Source: an uncultured Oscillospiraceae bacterium (GTDB lineage: Bacteria > Bacillota_A > Clostridia > Oscillospirales > Acutalibacteraceae). From it: a DNA stretch of 8,453 nt. Every line of letters begins with the position of its first letter. Within the stretch, counting starts at the first letter, position 1. The DNA lies in the NCBI GenBank assembly GCA_900554165.1, contig USGR01000032.1, positions 1 to 8,453 of the forward strand. The letters run 5' to 3'. The notes under the pieces are model-generated. The model was not told where the DNA came from and did not search any database. It saw nothing but the letters and a program-made list of their open reading frames with translations. The position numbers and the translations under genes are program-made. Below, piece after piece: positions 7,892 through 8,453 of this stretch.

Positions 7892-8453
7892 TTTGACTAC
7901 CTCCTTAACAATTGTGCCCGGCTTATCCTCCAGGCTGGACAATACTTCTATTGGTATACCGTACTTCTTACCCATTTCAACCGAGCGGTTCTGAAGCACC
8001 TGCGCACCCAGTGTGGCCAATTCCAACATTTCATCATATGTGATTTCTTCAAGCTTTTTAGTGCCTTTAACAATGCGCGGGTCAGCGGTGTATACTCCGT
8101 CAACGTCAGTATATATCTGACATTTGTCGGCTCTAAGCGCGGCGGCAAGAGCTACTGCGCTGGTGTCTGAACCGCCGCGGCCAAGGGTAGATATGTCATC
8201 ATACTTGTTAATACCCTGAAATCCGGCCACAATTACTATATTCTTGCGGGCAAGCTCGGCGTTTATCCTTTCAGATGATATGCTTTTAATACGCGCATTG
8301 CGGTAATTGGAGTCGGTCTTAACGCCGACCTGCCATCCTAACAGCGAAACCACCGGATACCCAAGGCTTTCAATCGCCATGGCCAGCAGGGCCACGCTGA
8401 TCTGCTCTCCGGCGGCGAGGAGCATATCCATCTCCCGCTTGCTGCCGGAGGGG
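7421..8453 (-). CDS. lysC: Aspartate kinase (5' end outside window)
   Basis: About 343 C-terminal residues of aspartokinase, which phosphorylates aspartate in the first step toward lysine, threonine, methionine and diaminopimelate. The frame is open to the right edge (PSGSKREMDMLLAAGEQ), so the roughly 60 N-terminal residues with the KFGGTS motif are missing; the Met at 8431 is internal. Numbering from that Met, the kinase part shows FQGI (71-74), GRGGSDTSAVALAAAL (84-99), YTDVDGVYTADPR (107-119) and ATLGAQVL (139-146). Two ACT domains follow, the first around 195-260 (DTPGMAFKIFSALA), the second around 275-336 (METHPGVASKMFEALYEADINIQMIST). These bind the feedback amino acid, probably lysine or threonine. 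This monofunctional form is the Bacillus/Clostridia type, with no fused homoserine dehydrogenase. It converges on groESL and ends at its own terminator. Confidence 0.96.
   Translation of the reverse strand, partial: PSGSKREMDMLLAAGEQISVALLAMAIESLGYPVVSLLGWQVGVKTDSNYRNARIKSISSERINAELARKNIVIVAGFQGINKYDDISTLGRGGSDTSAVALAAALRADKCQIYTDVDGVYTADPRIVKGTKKLEEITYDEMLELATLGAQVLQNRSVEMGKKYGIPIEVLSSLEDKPGTIVKEVVKVEKMLIRGVARDNDVSRLSIIGIKDTPGMAFKIFSALARKRVNVDIILQSVGRDGTKDITFTVPKSQSKDAIEVLHEMLPSLDAMNITCDDHVSKVSIVGAGMETHPGVASKMFEALYEADINIQMISTSEIKISVLINMDDADKAVQVVHDAFIK
7900..7906 (-). promoter_or_regulatory. Internal ribosome binding site for the aspartokinase beta subunit
   Basis: The minus strand reads AAGGAGG here, fully complementary to the 16S rRNA 3' end, 8 bases before the GTG at 7891. 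Within the long frame it encodes Lys-Glu-Val. It decides the proposed internal start. Confidence 0.6.

Overview
The window reads as ordinary chromosomal DNA from a low-to-moderate GC Firmicute, most likely an anaerobic Clostridia member. The clues are a two-subunit type class I fumarase alpha gene, a long-form hibernation factor, a YpsC-type rRNA methyltransferase, a CIRCE-controlled groES-groEL operon, strong AGGAGG-like ribosome binding sites, TTG starts, frequent ATA isoleucine codons, and a Bacillus-type aspartokinase with an internal start. I see no phage, insertion sequence, CRISPR array, tRNA or rRNA.

Layout, left to right. Positions 2-304 (+) hold the C-terminal end of an amidohydrolase whose stop overlaps the start of a class I fumarate hydratase alpha subunit (301-1143). 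No beta-subunit gene follows. After a probable promoter and a structured leader comes the ribosome hibernation factor hpf (1362-1898). A spacer with two dyads and a likely promoter leads to a THUMP-type RNA methyltransferase (2178-3299). The next gap is not empty: it holds the decayed 3' end of an HD-domain phosphohydrolase gene, with two apparent frameshifts (about 3348-3601). A diacylglycerol-kinase-family lipid kinase follows (3639-4619).

The right half is the heat-shock operon: promoter (4858-4885), CIRCE operator for HrcA (4891-4917), a leader with further small hairpins, groES (5006-5290), groEL (5310-6947) and a strong intrinsic terminator (6979-7016). A gene-free spacer of about 350 bases separates it from a convergent aspartokinase gene on the minus strand. 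That gene has its own terminator at 7374-7404 and runs off the right edge. Inside it, a perfect AAGGAGG followed by GTG suggests a separately translated beta (regulatory) subunit, as known for Bacillus subtilis lysC.

The genes are mostly independent housekeeping units: central carbon metabolism, ribosome hibernation and modification, lipid phosphorylation, protein folding, and aspartate-family amino acid synthesis. I found no convincing new multi-gene system. The most interesting points are the orphan fumarase alpha gene, the HD-domain pseudogene, the overlapping aspartokinase subunit, the alanine-rich GroEL tail, and the structured leaders of hpf and groES.
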